Origin: Hymenobacter sp.
GTDB taxonomy: Bacteria > Bacteroidota > Bacteroidia > Cytophagales > Hymenobacteraceae
Assembly: GCA_028288445.1 (NCBI GenBank)
Contig: JAQBNT010000160.1
Location: 1 to 64,000, forward strand
Reading direction: 5' to 3'
DNA: 64,000 nt
In this document: piece by piece, positions 1-8,114 of the stretch
How the letters are laid out: every line of letters begins with the position of its first letter
Position numbering within the stretch: the first letter of the stretch is position 1
Made by a program: the position numbers and the translations under genes
The notes under the pieces: model-generated
The model's database searches: none
What the model saw: the letters and a program-made list of their open reading frames with translations, nothing else
What the model was told of the DNA's origin: nothing

Positions 1-1165
1 TGGGAAGCTCCGTGAGCCGCAGGTCTTTCTTGATGGTTTCCATGATGCGCACCTCGTTCACATCCTTGCTGCGCTCGTTCATGCTTTCCTTCTCCTTGCG
101 GGCGTAGAGCACGTTTTTGATGGCGACCTCGAGGAGCTTGCGCTTGTCGCCGATTTGGGGGACGGTGAGGGTGGTGCCGGGCAGGGGGAGGACGACGGCG
201 ACGTTGGTGAGGATTTCCTTCGACTCGCTTTCGAACTCCTGGCGGAGCTGCATGATGAGGGGGGCGAGGATTTCGGCATCCTCTTCGTCGAGCTTTTTGG
301 TGACTTCGAGGGATTGGGTGAGGATGATGCTGCCGTTCATCACCTTCAAATAGGTAATGAAGCCCGATTTCTCGTTGCTGGCGATGGCGAAGACGTCGAT
401 GTTGGTGAGCGTGTCGCTGACGATGGTGGACTTGGCCTGGAAGGCTTCGAGCTTATCGAGCTTTACCTTGAAGGCGTGGGCCAACTCGTACTGCATGTCC
501 TGGGCGGCGGCGGACATGCGCTCGCGGAAGTACTGCTTGGGGATGCGCAGGTCGCCGTTGAGGATGTTGCGGATTTGCTGGATATAGGTGTTGTAGGTGG
601 CTTCGTCTTCCTTCGCCACGCAGGGGGCGTTGCAGTTGCCGATTTGGAGTTCCAGGCAGGGCTTGAACTTGCCGGCTTCGACGTTCTGCGCGCTCAGGTT
701 GTAGTTGCAGGTGCGGAGGGGGTAGAGGGCGCGGATGAGCTCCAGGAGGACGTTGAGGGACGTGCCGTTGGCGTAGGGGCCGTAGTAGCGGGAGCCGTCG
801 TTAATCTTGTTGCGGGTGGGGATGAGGCGCGGGAACCGCTCGTTGGTGAGGCAGAGGAAGGGGTAGGTTTTGCCGTCCTTGAGCAGGATGTTGTACTTGG
901 GCTGGTGCTGCTTGATGAGGTTGTTTTCGAGCAGGAAGGCATCGGATTCGCTGTCGACGATGGTAAACTCCAGGCGCTTGATGTTGCGGACGAGCTGCTG
1001 GGTTTTCTTGTTGTGGTCGTTTTTGGTGAAGTAGCTGCTCACGCGCTTGCGCAGGTCGATGGCCTTGCCCACGTAGATGATGCCTTCGTCGTCGAAATAC
1101 TTGTAGACGCCGGGCTTGTGGGGCAGGGCGGAGATTTGGGCTTGCAGTTCGGGGTTGGCGGCCAT
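1..1165 (-). CDS. uvrC: UvrABC excinuclease subunit C (3' end outside window)
   Basis: UvrC makes the dual incisions in nucleotide excision repair after loading by UvrB. About 388 residues are visible. The N-terminal GIY-YIG nuclease domain starts within 20 residues of the Met (KPGVYKYF then GIIYVGKAIDLRKRV). It is followed by the UVR helical hairpin that contacts UvrB and the first part of the RNase H-like second nuclease domain (read near positions 430-330 as FAIASNEKSGFITY). The ATG at 1165-1163 fits the usual UvrC start (MAANPELQAQISALPHKPGVY). The frame stays open to the window edge, so the helix-hairpin-helix end is simply cut off by the window. An inverted repeat lies in the leader (1204-1232). 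The family is certain. Confidence 0.96.
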   Translation of the reverse strand, partial: MAANPELQAQISALPHKPGVYKYFDDEGIIYVGKAIDLRKRVSSYFTKNDHNKKTQQLVRNIKRLEFTIVDSESDAFLLENNLIKQHQPKYNILLKDGKTYPFLCLTNERFPRLIPTRNKINDGSRYYGPYANGTSLNVLLELIRALYPLRTCNYNLSAQNVEAGKFKPCLELQIGNCNAPCVAKEDEATYNTYIQQIRNILNGDLRIPKQYFRERMSAAAQDMQYELAHAFKVKLDKLEAFQAKSTIVSDTLTNIDVFAIASNEKSGFITYLKVMNGSIILTQSLEVTKKLDEEDAEILAPLIMQLRQEFESESKEILTNVAVVLPLPGTTLTVPQIGDKRKLLEVAIKNVLYARKEKESMNERSKDVNEVRIMETIKKDLRLTELP

Positions 1166-1203
1166 GAGGTCTTGCGAGGTAGGAGGGAGCTTATACTAAC
1201 GAA

Positions 1204-1232
1204 ATATGGCTGACGAAAGTCGCCAGCCATAT
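1204..1232. repeat. Short hairpin in the uvrC leader
   Basis: Perfect 9-bp arms ATATGGCTG and CAGCCATAT with an 11-nt loop, 39 bases upstream of the uvrC start codon. It has no T-run. It could be a leader hairpin or an operator; no regulator can be named from the sequence. Confidence 0.5.
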
Positions 1233-1263
1233 CAAAATTTCAAAGGTCTAAGGCATGACATAG

Positions 1264-1302
1264 AAACCCGCCGGGGAGTTGGGCAAGTCCCCGGCGGGTT
1301 TT
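1264..1302 (-). terminator. Probable terminator downstream of the PBP1A gene
   Basis: Arms AAACCCGCCGGGGA (1264-1277) and TCCCCGGCGGGTTT (1288-1301) with a 10-nt loop. It sits between the end of the penicillin-binding protein gene and uvrC, both on the minus strand. T-residues flank both sides, so it could work in either direction. Confidence 0.7.
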
Positions 1303-1306
1303 GCTC

Positions 1307-1368
1307 AACTCATAGTTATGAATTCATCAACTCACAGTGATGAGTTAGGCAACTCATCACTGTGAGTT
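1307..1368. repeat. Tandem array of three 18-bp dyads with 22-bp period
   Basis: Three units of the form AACTCA-N6-TGArTT start at 1307, 1329 and 1351, exactly 22 bp apart with 4-bp spacers. Units 2 and 3 are also perfect inverted copies of each other (AACTCACAGTGATGAGTT and AACTCATCACTGTGAGTT). The array starts just after the terminator-like hairpin and ends 3 bases from the PBP1A stop codon. Function unknown. Confidence 0.85.
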
Positions 1369-1371
1369 GGC

Positions 1372-3714
1372 CTAGATGTCCTTGTCGTCTAAGTCGCCGG
1401 CGTCGGGTACCTGCATCTTCTGGTCGGCGGGGATGGTGTCGCGGGTGCCGCCGTAGTACTTCGAGCAGTCGATTTCGATGCTGAGGGGGGCGGCGGGGGC
1501 GGGGAAGGGGCCGGTGTTGATGCCGATGCTCTTATCCTTGTACACCTTCTGCATGAAGAGGCCGTAGAGGGGCAGGGCTTCGCGGGCACCCTGGCCGTAG
1601 GTGCCGGTGCGGAAGTGGATGCTGCGGTCTTCGCCGCCCACCCACATGCCGCAGACGAGGTCGGGGGTGATGCCCATGAACCAGGCATCGGAGTAGTTGC
1701 TGGTGGTGCCGGTTTTGGCCCCGATTTCGTAGGGGAACTTGAAGCCGGTGTGCAGGATGGTGCTGGTGCCGCCGGGCTCGGTGGTGCTGGCTTGCAGCAT
1801 GTTGGTCATGATGAAGGCGGTTTCTTCGCTGAGCACTTCCTTGGTTTGGGGCACGAATTCGCGCAGCACGTTGCCGTTCTTGTCCTCGATGCGGGTGACC
1901 ATGATGGGGGTGGTGTGCACGCCCTTGTTGACGAAGGTGGAATACACGCCGCAGAGCTCGTAGATGCTGCAATCGGAGGTGCCGAAGCCCATGGAGGGCA
2001 CGGCATCGACGGGGGAGGTGATGCCGAGGCGCTTGGCGTAGGTGGCGATGGTTTCGGGGCCGAGCTTCATCACGAGCCAGGCGGTGATGGAGTTCATGGA
2101 GCGGGCCAGGGCCTGGCGCAGGGTGAAGGTGCGGCCCGAGAAGTTGCCTTCGAAGTTGTGGGGCGTGTAGGCGGCGCGGCCGGCCACGGCGGGGAAGGTG
2201 GTGGCGATGTCGGGGCGCGGGTAGCAGGGCGAGTAGCCCTGGTCGATGGCGGCGGCGTACACGATGGGCTTGAACGTGGAGCCGGGCTGGCGCTTGCCCT
2301 GGCGGACGTGGTCGAACTTGAAGAACTTGTAGTTGGGGCCGCCCACCCAGGCTTTCACCTGGCCGTTGAGGGGGTTCATGGCCATGAAACCGGCCTGGAG
2401 GTAGCGCTTGTAGTATTCGAGCGAGTCGTAGGGCGACATGAGCATCTCCTTTTCGCCGGCCCAGGTGAATACCGGCATCTTGTACTTCTTGCGCAGGTAG
2501 TAGTTCACCGAGTCGCGGTTGCCGTCGTGCTGGGCCATCAGCGACTTGTAGCGCTGGGTGCGGCGCATGGAATTGACGAGGAAGTTGGGAATGACCTTGC
2601 CGTTCTCGTCGCGCCAGGGCAACTGGCCCTTCCAGTGCTGCGAAAACCACTTCTGCTGCAAAGTCATGTGCTCAGCCAGCGACTTTTCGGCGTACTGCTG
2701 CATGCGCGAGTCGATGGTGGTGTAGATTTTCAGACCGTCGGCGTACAGGTCGTGGTCAGTTTCCTTGGCCCAGCTGATGAGCGACTTCACCACCTCGGCC
2801 CGGAAGTAGGGGGCCAGGCCCTTGCTGGGGTTTTCCACGGAGTAATGGAGCACGATGCGCTTGGCGGTGTCCTGGGCCAGCTCCACATCGGTGATGTAGT
2901 TGGACTTGGCCATCTGGCGCAGTACCCAGTTGCGGCGCTTGCGCGAGCGGTCGGGGTGCACCACGGGGCTGAAACGGCCGGGCGCGTTCACGATGCCGAC
3001 GAGGGTGGCGGCCTCGGGCGTGCTCAGGTTTTTGGGCGCTTTGTTGAAGAAGGTTTTGGCGGCCGTGTTGATGCCGAAGGCGTTGGAGCCGTACTCCACG
3101 GTGTTGAAGTACATGCGGATGATTTCGCGCTTCGTGTAGTTGCGCTCCAGGCGGATGGCCAGAATCCATTCCTTGGTTTTGGTGATGAGCATGCCCAGCT
3201 TGCCGGTGCCGTTGAGGGTGCCGTCGTTGAGGTCGCCGCGGGTGCGGAACAGGACTTTGGCCACCTGCTGGGTGAGCGTGGAGCCGCCGCCGTTGTGCGA
3301 GAAGGTGAGCACGCCGGTCACGGCGCGCAGCACGCTCTTGGCGTCGATGCCCGAGTGCTGCTCGAAGCGCACGTCCTCGGTGGCGATGAGGGCGTCAATC
3401 AGGTTTTGGGGCAGGTCCTTGAAATCGACGGGCGTGCGGTTTTCGCGGAAGTATTTGCCCAGCAGCACGCCATCGGCTGAATAAATTTCGGAGGCCAGCT
3501 CCGAGCGCGGGTTTTCGAGGCTTTTGAGGTTGGGCATGCGCCCGAACAGGTTCAGGAAGTTGCCGCTCACGGCCAGCACGAACAGCGCCAGCCCCAGCAC
3601 GCCCGCGCCAAACAGCACCCACATGGTGCGCACAAACGCCGTGAATCGCCCGGAACGAGCCGGTTTCAGGGGTTGCTGCGGCTTGGAACGACGGGTGGGA
3701 GGAGTGGTGGGCAT
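1372..3714 (-). CDS. Class A penicillin-binding protein (PBP1A-type)
   Basis: Bifunctional peptidoglycan synthase of 780 residues: a glycosyltransferase polymerises lipid II and a transpeptidase cross-links peptides, anchored in the inner membrane by one N-terminal segment (about residues 30-52). The GT51 domain carries EDVRFEQHSG (catalytic Glu about 113) and GGSTLTQQ. The transpeptidase has all three signature motifs: STFK (nucleophile Ser about 479), SMN (about 539) and KTGTTSNYSDAWF (about 667). The ATG at 3714 is preferred over an upstream in-frame TTG because it gives the usual short, basic cytoplasmic tail. It lies downstream of the SprE-like gene on the same strand, with a terminator between them, so it is probably transcribed separately. 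Intact and of normal length. Confidence 0.95.
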   Translation of the reverse strand: MPTTPPTRRSKPQQPLKPARSGRFTAFVRTMWVLFGAGVLGLALFVLAVSGNFLNLFGRMPNLKSLENPRSELASEIYSADGVLLGKYFRENRTPVDFKDLPQNLIDALIATEDVRFEQHSGIDAKSVLRAVTGVLTFSHNGGGSTLTQQVAKVLFRTRGDLNDGTLNGTGKLGMLITKTKEWILAIRLERNYTKREIIRMYFNTVEYGSNAFGINTAAKTFFNKAPKNLSTPEAATLVGIVNAPGRFSPVVHPDRSRKRRNWVLRQMAKSNYITDVELAQDTAKRIVLHYSVENPSKGLAPYFRAEVVKSLISWAKETDHDLYADGLKIYTTIDSRMQQYAEKSLAEHMTLQQKWFSQHWKGQLPWRDENGKVIPNFLVNSMRRTQRYKSLMAQHDGNRDSVNYYLRKKYKMPVFTWAGEKEMLMSPYDSLEYYKRYLQAGFMAMNPLNGQVKAWVGGPNYKFFKFDHVRQGKRQPGSTFKPIVYAAAIDQGYSPCYPRPDIATTFPAVAGRAAYTPHNFEGNFSGRTFTLRQALARSMNSITAWLVMKLGPETIATYAKRLGITSPVDAVPSMGFGTSDCSIYELCGVYSTFVNKGVHTTPIMVTRIEDKNGNVLREFVPQTKEVLSEETAFIMTNMLQASTTEPGGTSTILHTGFKFPYEIGAKTGTTSNYSDAWFMGITPDLVCGMWVGGEDRSIHFRTGTYGQGAREALPLYGLFMQKVYKDKSIGINTGPFPAPAAPLSIEIDCSKYYGGTRDTIPADQKMQVPDAGDLDDKDI

Positions 3715-3746
3715 GGGAATCAAAAGCGGAATTATTCAGCAAAAAT

Positions 3747-3773
3747 AAAGCCTCCGGCCGCGCCGGAGGCTTT
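3747..3773 (-). terminator. Terminator of the SprE-like gene
   Basis: Arms AAAGCCTCCGGC (3747-3758) and GCCGGAGGCTTT (3762-3773) with a 3-nt loop. On the minus strand the stem is followed by TTTATTTTTG, a good T-rich tail. It lies between the end of the SprE-like gene (3800) and the PBP gene start (3714). Confidence 0.85.
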
Positions 3774-3799
3774 CAAGTAACAGGAAGGACTACAAGCGG

Positions 3800-6700
3800 C
3801 TATTTATAAACACGCTGGTAGAAGGTCAAATACCCCGCCAAATCGCCGCTGGCTTGCAGCAAAGCCAGGTTTTCGAGGCTAATAACCATTGTCTGGTAAC
3901 CCGCGCCGCGCAGCTTGGCCAGCGGCGACTGCGGCCCGCGCAGCTTGGTGGCGTAGCTCTGGGCCACTTTGGCCCAGGGCAACGTTTTCACTACTACTAA
4001 TTCCTGGTCAGCCCCCAGCGGCGTAACTTCCACCGTCAGGTTGTTGGCTTTGAAGAAACGGCTGTTATATGTGGCCAGCTGCGCCGCCAGGCCCGCAATA
4101 GCGGGCGAGTCTTTCGGAAATGCCAGCACTACCACGTGCGGGCTATTCAGCTGCGTGGTATAAGCCGTGGCTGGGGCCGAGGAGGCTGTGCTTGCGCCGG
4201 CCGTGGGCGTGGCGGCCGGAGTGGTAGCCGCGGGAGTAGCCGTGGTGCCGGGGGCTGGGGGCAGTGTGCCGGGCGTAGCTCCCGTTGCAGCGGCGGCTTT
4301 GGCAACGGCGGCTTTGGCGGCGGCCTCGTCGGCCAATTGCTTGCGAGTCGGCCGGCCCTTGCGAACAGGGGCCGCCGTGGTTGTGGGCGTAGTTGCGGCC
4401 GATGTCCCGTTCGGAGCGGCCACCGGAACCGGTGAGGCCGTTGGCGCGGGCGCGGTAGTGGTCGGGCTGTTACCCGCCGCCGTTGACAAAGCGCCCGTGG
4501 CGGCAGTAGCGGCCGCGGCCGCTTTTTTCGCCGCTGCGTCATCGGCCAGCTGCTTGCGCGTAGGCCGGCCCTTACGCACCGGGGCTGCCGCAACTGGTGC
4601 CGCGCCCGGCGTGAGCGCGGGGGCTGTCTCTTTGGTTGGGGAGGTAGCCGCCGCTTCTTTTGCGGGAGCTATTGACGAGCCCGCCGGGGCTTCTGCTTCT
4701 GGTATTGCTTCAGCAGCGGCCGAACGCCCCGGCCGTTTTCGTATCGCATCCGGTGCCGGCACTGCGGAGGCAGGCGTAGTGGTAGCCGGGGCCGGCGGAG
4801 TAGTCGGCCCCAGGGCTTTGGCCGGACTGTCGCCTTCGCGGTACACGATGCGCATCCGGTTGTCGATTTCGCCGGGGCGGAAAATAGACACCACGGGCTT
4901 TTCGGTGGAGGCCAGCGCGCCGGCAATCTGGCCGTCGTCCTTCTTCTGATAAGCAGCGGCCAGGGCTTGGGCCTGCGGCACCAGGGGGCTTTCCGGGAAG
5001 TCCTTGTAGAACTTTTCTACCGAAGAGCGGGCCGTGAGCGGCGGCTGGGTGCGAATCACGAGCAGCGTTTTCAGGTAGGCCACCCGGTCGCTGAGGTCGC
5101 TTTTGGGGTATTGCTGCTCAGTACGTGCCAGTACGGCCGTGGCCTTGCGGAACTCCTGGTTTTTGTAATAGGTGAAAGCCGAATCGACGCGGCTGGCCAC
5201 GGCGTTGTGCAGGGCCAACTGGTGCTCGCGGTACAGCGGGTCGGCAATCAGCTTGGCGTAGAGCGACTGCGGGAATTCGCGTTGCAGCGCCGCCGCGTAC
5301 TGCGCGGTTTTGGCCGCGTCGGGCATGTCCTTGTAGTAGAGGTACAGCAGGTAGTAGGCATCCGGCGCGTGCTCGCCGCGCGCGTAGCGGGTCACCTGCT
5401 TTTCGTAGGTTTCGAAGCCCTTTTCGCGCTCCTTCAACTGCTCTTTGTAGATGCCACCCAGCTCATAGAGTGCCCCTTCTACCTGTTTATCAGAAGCAGC
5501 CAGTTGGGCCGGCGTGGCCGGGATAGCGGCGCGGTACTGCGCCACCAGGGCATTCCGGGCGGCGTCGGGGTTGGCCGCCGCTGCGGTGGCCGCCGAATCG
5601 GGCCGGCCGCCGTTCACCCGCGTGTTATCGTTGCCGGTCATCGACAAGGGCACGCCGCCGTTGGCAACGGTATTGGGCGAGCTGCTGGCCTGGCGGCTGG
5701 TGCGCCAGTTGTCCTGCAACTGCCGGTCGCCCCATTTGCGGATGAAGTCGGCGCGGGCCGTTCCCAGCGTGGCGGGGTTGTCGAAGTACCACTGCGCCCC
5801 CGAAGCCACGGCCGTGGGGTCAAAAGCCATTGGGTCGGAGCTGCCGGCCCCGCCGGGCAGGTTGCTGCCCAGTCCGCTTCCGCTGGAGGTAGTCCGGCTG
5901 GAAAACTCGGCTGCAGACGCCTGCTTCTTCTGTTGGGCTGCCAGGCGGTCGGCGGCGGCCTTTTTGGCGGCCAGCTCAGCCTCGGCGTACGTATTGAGCT
6001 GCTGAGTCAGCGCATCGGGAGCCAAACGGGCCAGGGCCTGTAGGCTATCCTGCGTTTCGATGATGGTATACTGCTTGGCAAAATCCTTCAGAATGCCGCT
6101 GCGCTCACTGATGGCGGCGTAAGTTTTGGCCTCCTTGTTCAGGGTTTGCACCGTGCTGTCGTAGTACGCCGCCGCGAGGCGGTACTTCTGCAGGTTCTCG
6201 TAGTATATGCGGCCGGCCAGCAGGTAGGTATAGCTTTTCTGGAGGCGGTTGGTGGTGGTGGCTTTGACGGACTGCCGCAGCAGCTTCAGCGCCTCGGGGT
6301 AGTTCTTTTCGCGGTAGTTCAGCCGCGCCATCTCGTAGTAGATTTTATCGCGGTAGTCCTTGTTCTTCGGGTCTTTCAGCAGGTCGGCGAAGTTCTTGTT
6401 CAGCTTCGCCCGGTCAGCGGGGGTCAGGTCCGATACCTGCGGCAGCATCAGTTTGGCTTGAAAGTCCAGCTCATACGGCGGGTTGCGGGCCAGAATCTGG
6501 TCAAGCTGCTCATAGGCTTTCTTATTCTCGCCCGCATCCTGATACAGCTGCGCCAGGATGTAGCGCGTGCGCGACCGCTCGTTCTTGAACTCAATCAGCG
6601 GAATGGCCTTCTCCAACTGCGGAATGGCCTTGGCCGGTTCCTCCGTGCGGATGTAGTAGTCGGCCCGCGTCAGAAACAGCTGGCGTGCGTCCTGTGGTAG

Positions 6701-7243
6701 GCCCTCTTCCTTGTCCAGCAAATCCGACACGGCCTTGGCGCTTTCCATCTCGCCCTGCGCCACAAACGTGCGCATCAGCCCAATCAGCGCCTCGTGCTTG
6801 GCATTAGCATCCTTGCTTGTCGAGTTCACATACTTGAAGGTCTGCGCCGCGTCATCAAACTGCATCTGATAAAACCGCGCCCAGCCTACCAGCACGTAGG
6901 CATCATCGGTCCAGTCCGAGCCCGGCCGGTTCTGAATCGGCATCGAGGCCTTCTTGATGATGTCCACCAAATCGGCGCGGTTGGCCTTCACGCTGGCGCT
7001 GTCCAGCGTCGGGAACAGCGGCAGCGTCTGGTTGTAGTCGTTCACGCGGGCCGCGTACATCTTGTCCTCAGCGGCGTGCAGCTTCTCGCGGGCCAGAAAG
7101 TAGGCGTTGTCGCGGGCGGCCACGTTGTTGAAGGCGTGCGCCACCAAGTTTTTGTCCGATGCGCAGCCCGCCGCTCCCACTCCCAGCAGGAAGGTAAGCA
7201 GCGCGGCCCAGCGATATGTCAGCGAATAATGTGTCAAAGTCAA
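3800..7243 (-). CDS. sprE: SprE/PorW-like TPR lipoprotein of the type IX secretion system
   Basis: Probable outer-membrane-associated lipoprotein of about 1147 residues, required for T9SS secretion and gliding where SprE/PorW has been studied. The lipobox GVGAAGC gives a lipidated Cys near residue 27. After it comes the SprE-type start (ARDNAYFLAREKL) and tetratricopeptide-like helical repeats. Next is a low-complexity Ala/Pro/Thr linker with two copies of KGRPTRKQLAD, then the C-terminal domain found in SprE proteins (ending LAGYLTFYQRVYK). No ATG fits the signal peptide; the in-frame ATGs lie upstream and overlap the divergent atpZ, so TTG at 7243 (or 7237) is chosen. It supplies a machinery component in a window full of T9SS cargo genes. 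Family assignment is from memory of SprE sequences. Confidence 0.8.
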   Translation of the reverse strand: MTLTHYSLTYRWAALLTFLLGVGAAGCASDKNLVAHAFNNVAARDNAYFLAREKLHAAEDKMYAARVNDYNQTLPLFPTLDSASVKANRADLVDIIKKASMPIQNRPGSDWTDDAYVLVGWARFYQMQFDDAAQTFKYVNSTSKDANAKHEALIGLMRTFVAQGEMESAKAVSDLLDKEEGLPQDARQLFLTRADYYIRTEEPAKAIPQLEKAIPLIEFKNERSRTRYILAQLYQDAGENKKAYEQLDQILARNPPYELDFQAKLMLPQVSDLTPADRAKLNKNFADLLKDPKNKDYRDKIYYEMARLNYREKNYPEALKLLRQSVKATTTNRLQKSYTYLLAGRIYYENLQKYRLAAAYYDSTVQTLNKEAKTYAAISERSGILKDFAKQYTIIETQDSLQALARLAPDALTQQLNTYAEAELAAKKAAADRLAAQQKKQASAAEFSSRTTSSGSGLGSNLPGGAGSSDPMAFDPTAVASGAQWYFDNPATLGTARADFIRKWGDRQLQDNWRTSRQASSSPNTVANGGVPLSMTGNDNTRVNGGRPDSAATAAAANPDAARNALVAQYRAAIPATPAQLAASDKQVEGALYELGGIYKEQLKEREKGFETYEKQVTRYARGEHAPDAYYLLYLYYKDMPDAAKTAQYAAALQREFPQSLYAKLIADPLYREHQLALHNAVASRVDSAFTYYKNQEFRKATAVLARTEQQYPKSDLSDRVAYLKTLLVIRTQPPLTARSSVEKFYKDFPESPLVPQAQALAAAYQKKDDGQIAGALASTEKPVVSIFRPGEIDNRMRIVYREGDSPAKALGPTTPPAPATTTPASAVPAPDAIRKRPGRSAAAEAIPEAEAPAGSSIAPAKEAAATSPTKETAPALTPGAAPVAAAPVRKGRPTRKQLADDAAAKKAAAAATAATGALSTAAGNSPTTTAPAPTASPVPVAAPNGTSAATTPTTTAAPVRKGRPTRKQLADEAAAKAAVAKAAAATGATPGTLPPAPGTTATPAATTPAATPTAGASTASSAPATAYTTQLNSPHVVVLAFPKDSPAIAGLAAQLATYNSRFFKANNLTVEVTPLGADQELVVVKTLPWAKVAQSYATKLRGPQSPLAKLRGAGYQTMVISLENLALLQASGDLAGYLTFYQRVYK

Positions 7244-7377
7244 AGCAAGGGAAAGGACGGCCCGGAGCAGCCGGAACGCCCAAAGCAGCCGGAAATGTTC
7301 GACGGCTCTGTCAGATAACGAAGCCGCACGGGTAAAATTACGTTTTTCCCCGGGCAAACGTAGCCCCGCCCGCGCCG

Positions 7378-7385
7378 TAACTTTG
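7378..7385 (+). promoter_or_regulatory. -7 promoter element for the atp operon
   Basis: TAACTTTG, an exact match to the Bacteroidota -7 consensus TAnnTTTG, 24 bases upstream of the atpZ ATG. No convincing -33 TTG was placed. Confidence 0.7.
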
Positions 7386-7409
7386 TCAACCGTCTTTCCC
7401 GTCCCACCC

Positions 7410-7643
7410 ATGCCCACTCCCTCCGACCCCCAGCCCGCCGGCAACAACCGCCTGCAGGCCGTCATGAAGTACTCCGGCCTGGCCTTCCAGATGCTGGCCA
7501 TCATCGGGGGCAGCGCCTGGCTGGGCACCTGGCTCGACGGCCGTTTCCACACCCAGCCCTGGCTCACCATCGGGTTGCTGCTGCTCGGCGTGTTCGTAGC
7601 CGTGTTCCAAGTCATCCGCAGCCTCACCAAAGAGTCGCTGTAA
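7410..7643 (+). CDS. atpZ: AtpZ/AtpI-family F0F1 ATP synthase accessory protein
   Basis: Small membrane protein of 77 residues with two transmembrane helices and a short loop (GGSAWLGTWLDGRF), typical of the AtpZ/AtpI family encoded first in many ATP synthase operons and linked to rotor-ring assembly or Mg2+ supply. The ATG at 7410 is chosen over an upstream TTG at 7383 because that TTG lies inside the -7 promoter element. First gene of the atp operon, divergent from the SprE-like gene; this neighbourhood is one I recall from other Bacteroidota. Confidence 0.85.
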   Translation: MPTPSDPQPAGNNRLQAVMKYSGLAFQMLAIIGGSAWLGTWLDGRFHTQPWLTIGLLLLGVFVAVFQVIRSLTKESL

Positions 7644-7670
7644 GGCGCAGCCGCAACGCTAGTATAGCCT

Positions 7671-8075
7671 ATGCCCAAGTTTCTGCGTCAGTTTATTGTA
7701 TTTGCCTTCGCGCTGGGCCTGCCCATCTACGTCCTGCACCGCGTCTACGGCACGGCGGTGGTGCATCCGCGCACCGGCCTGCTATTCGCGGTCATGGCCG
7801 CGCTCACTTACTTTGCTTACAGCCTCACGGCGCGCCTCGTGGCCCGCTCGCCCGATAACCTCGGCATGGGCTACCTCATCGGCATGACCGTCCGGCTACT
7901 GGTGTCGCTGGGCCTCGTAACGTGGCTGCTGGCGGGCGGAATTGCGCGCGAGCCGAGGGGCGTCTGGACCTTCCTCGGAGCCTTCTTCATCCTGTACTTT
8001 TCGTGGGCCGGGTTTGAAATCTGGGCTACTTTGAGTAACTTGCGGCCGATTTCAGGAAAGCAAGTAGCGCAATGA
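7671..8075 (+). CDS. Four-helix membrane protein of the atp operon, function unknown
   Basis: A 134-residue protein with about four hydrophobic segments (near residues 5-25, 36-55, 68-90 and 98-118) and no catalytic motif that I recognise. It sits between atpZ and atpB, the position of the second AtpI-like gene in other operons, so a role in ATP synthase assembly is likely by context only. ATG start 28 bases after the atpZ stop codon. Confidence 0.8.
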   Translation: MPKFLRQFIVFAFALGLPIYVLHRVYGTAVVHPRTGLLFAVMAALTYFAYSLTARLVARSPDNLGMGYLIGMTVRLLVSLGLVTWLLAGGIAREPRGVWTFLGAFFILYFSWAGFEIWATLSNLRPISGKQVAQ

Positions 8076-8105
8076 TAATGCGTTAGCCCGGAATTAGTCA
8101 TTAAT

Positions 8106-8113
8106 TAACTTTG
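8106..8113 (+). promoter_or_regulatory. -7 element match directly before atpB
   Basis: TAACTTTG ends one base before the atpB ATG. Transcription from it would begin at or just inside the start codon, so it is either a leaderless-type internal promoter or chance. Confidence 0.35.
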
Positions 8114-8114
8114 A

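Noticed and set aside
155-1213. Long plus-strand frame over uvrC
   Set aside because: It is the antisense shadow of a clear UvrC coding sequence, and its composition (many Val, Gly, Glu, Leu) is that of a complement frame.
1615-3480. Long plus-strand frame over the penicillin-binding protein gene
   Set aside because: Antisense shadow with His/Gly/Val-rich text and no domain; the minus-strand PBP has all motifs.
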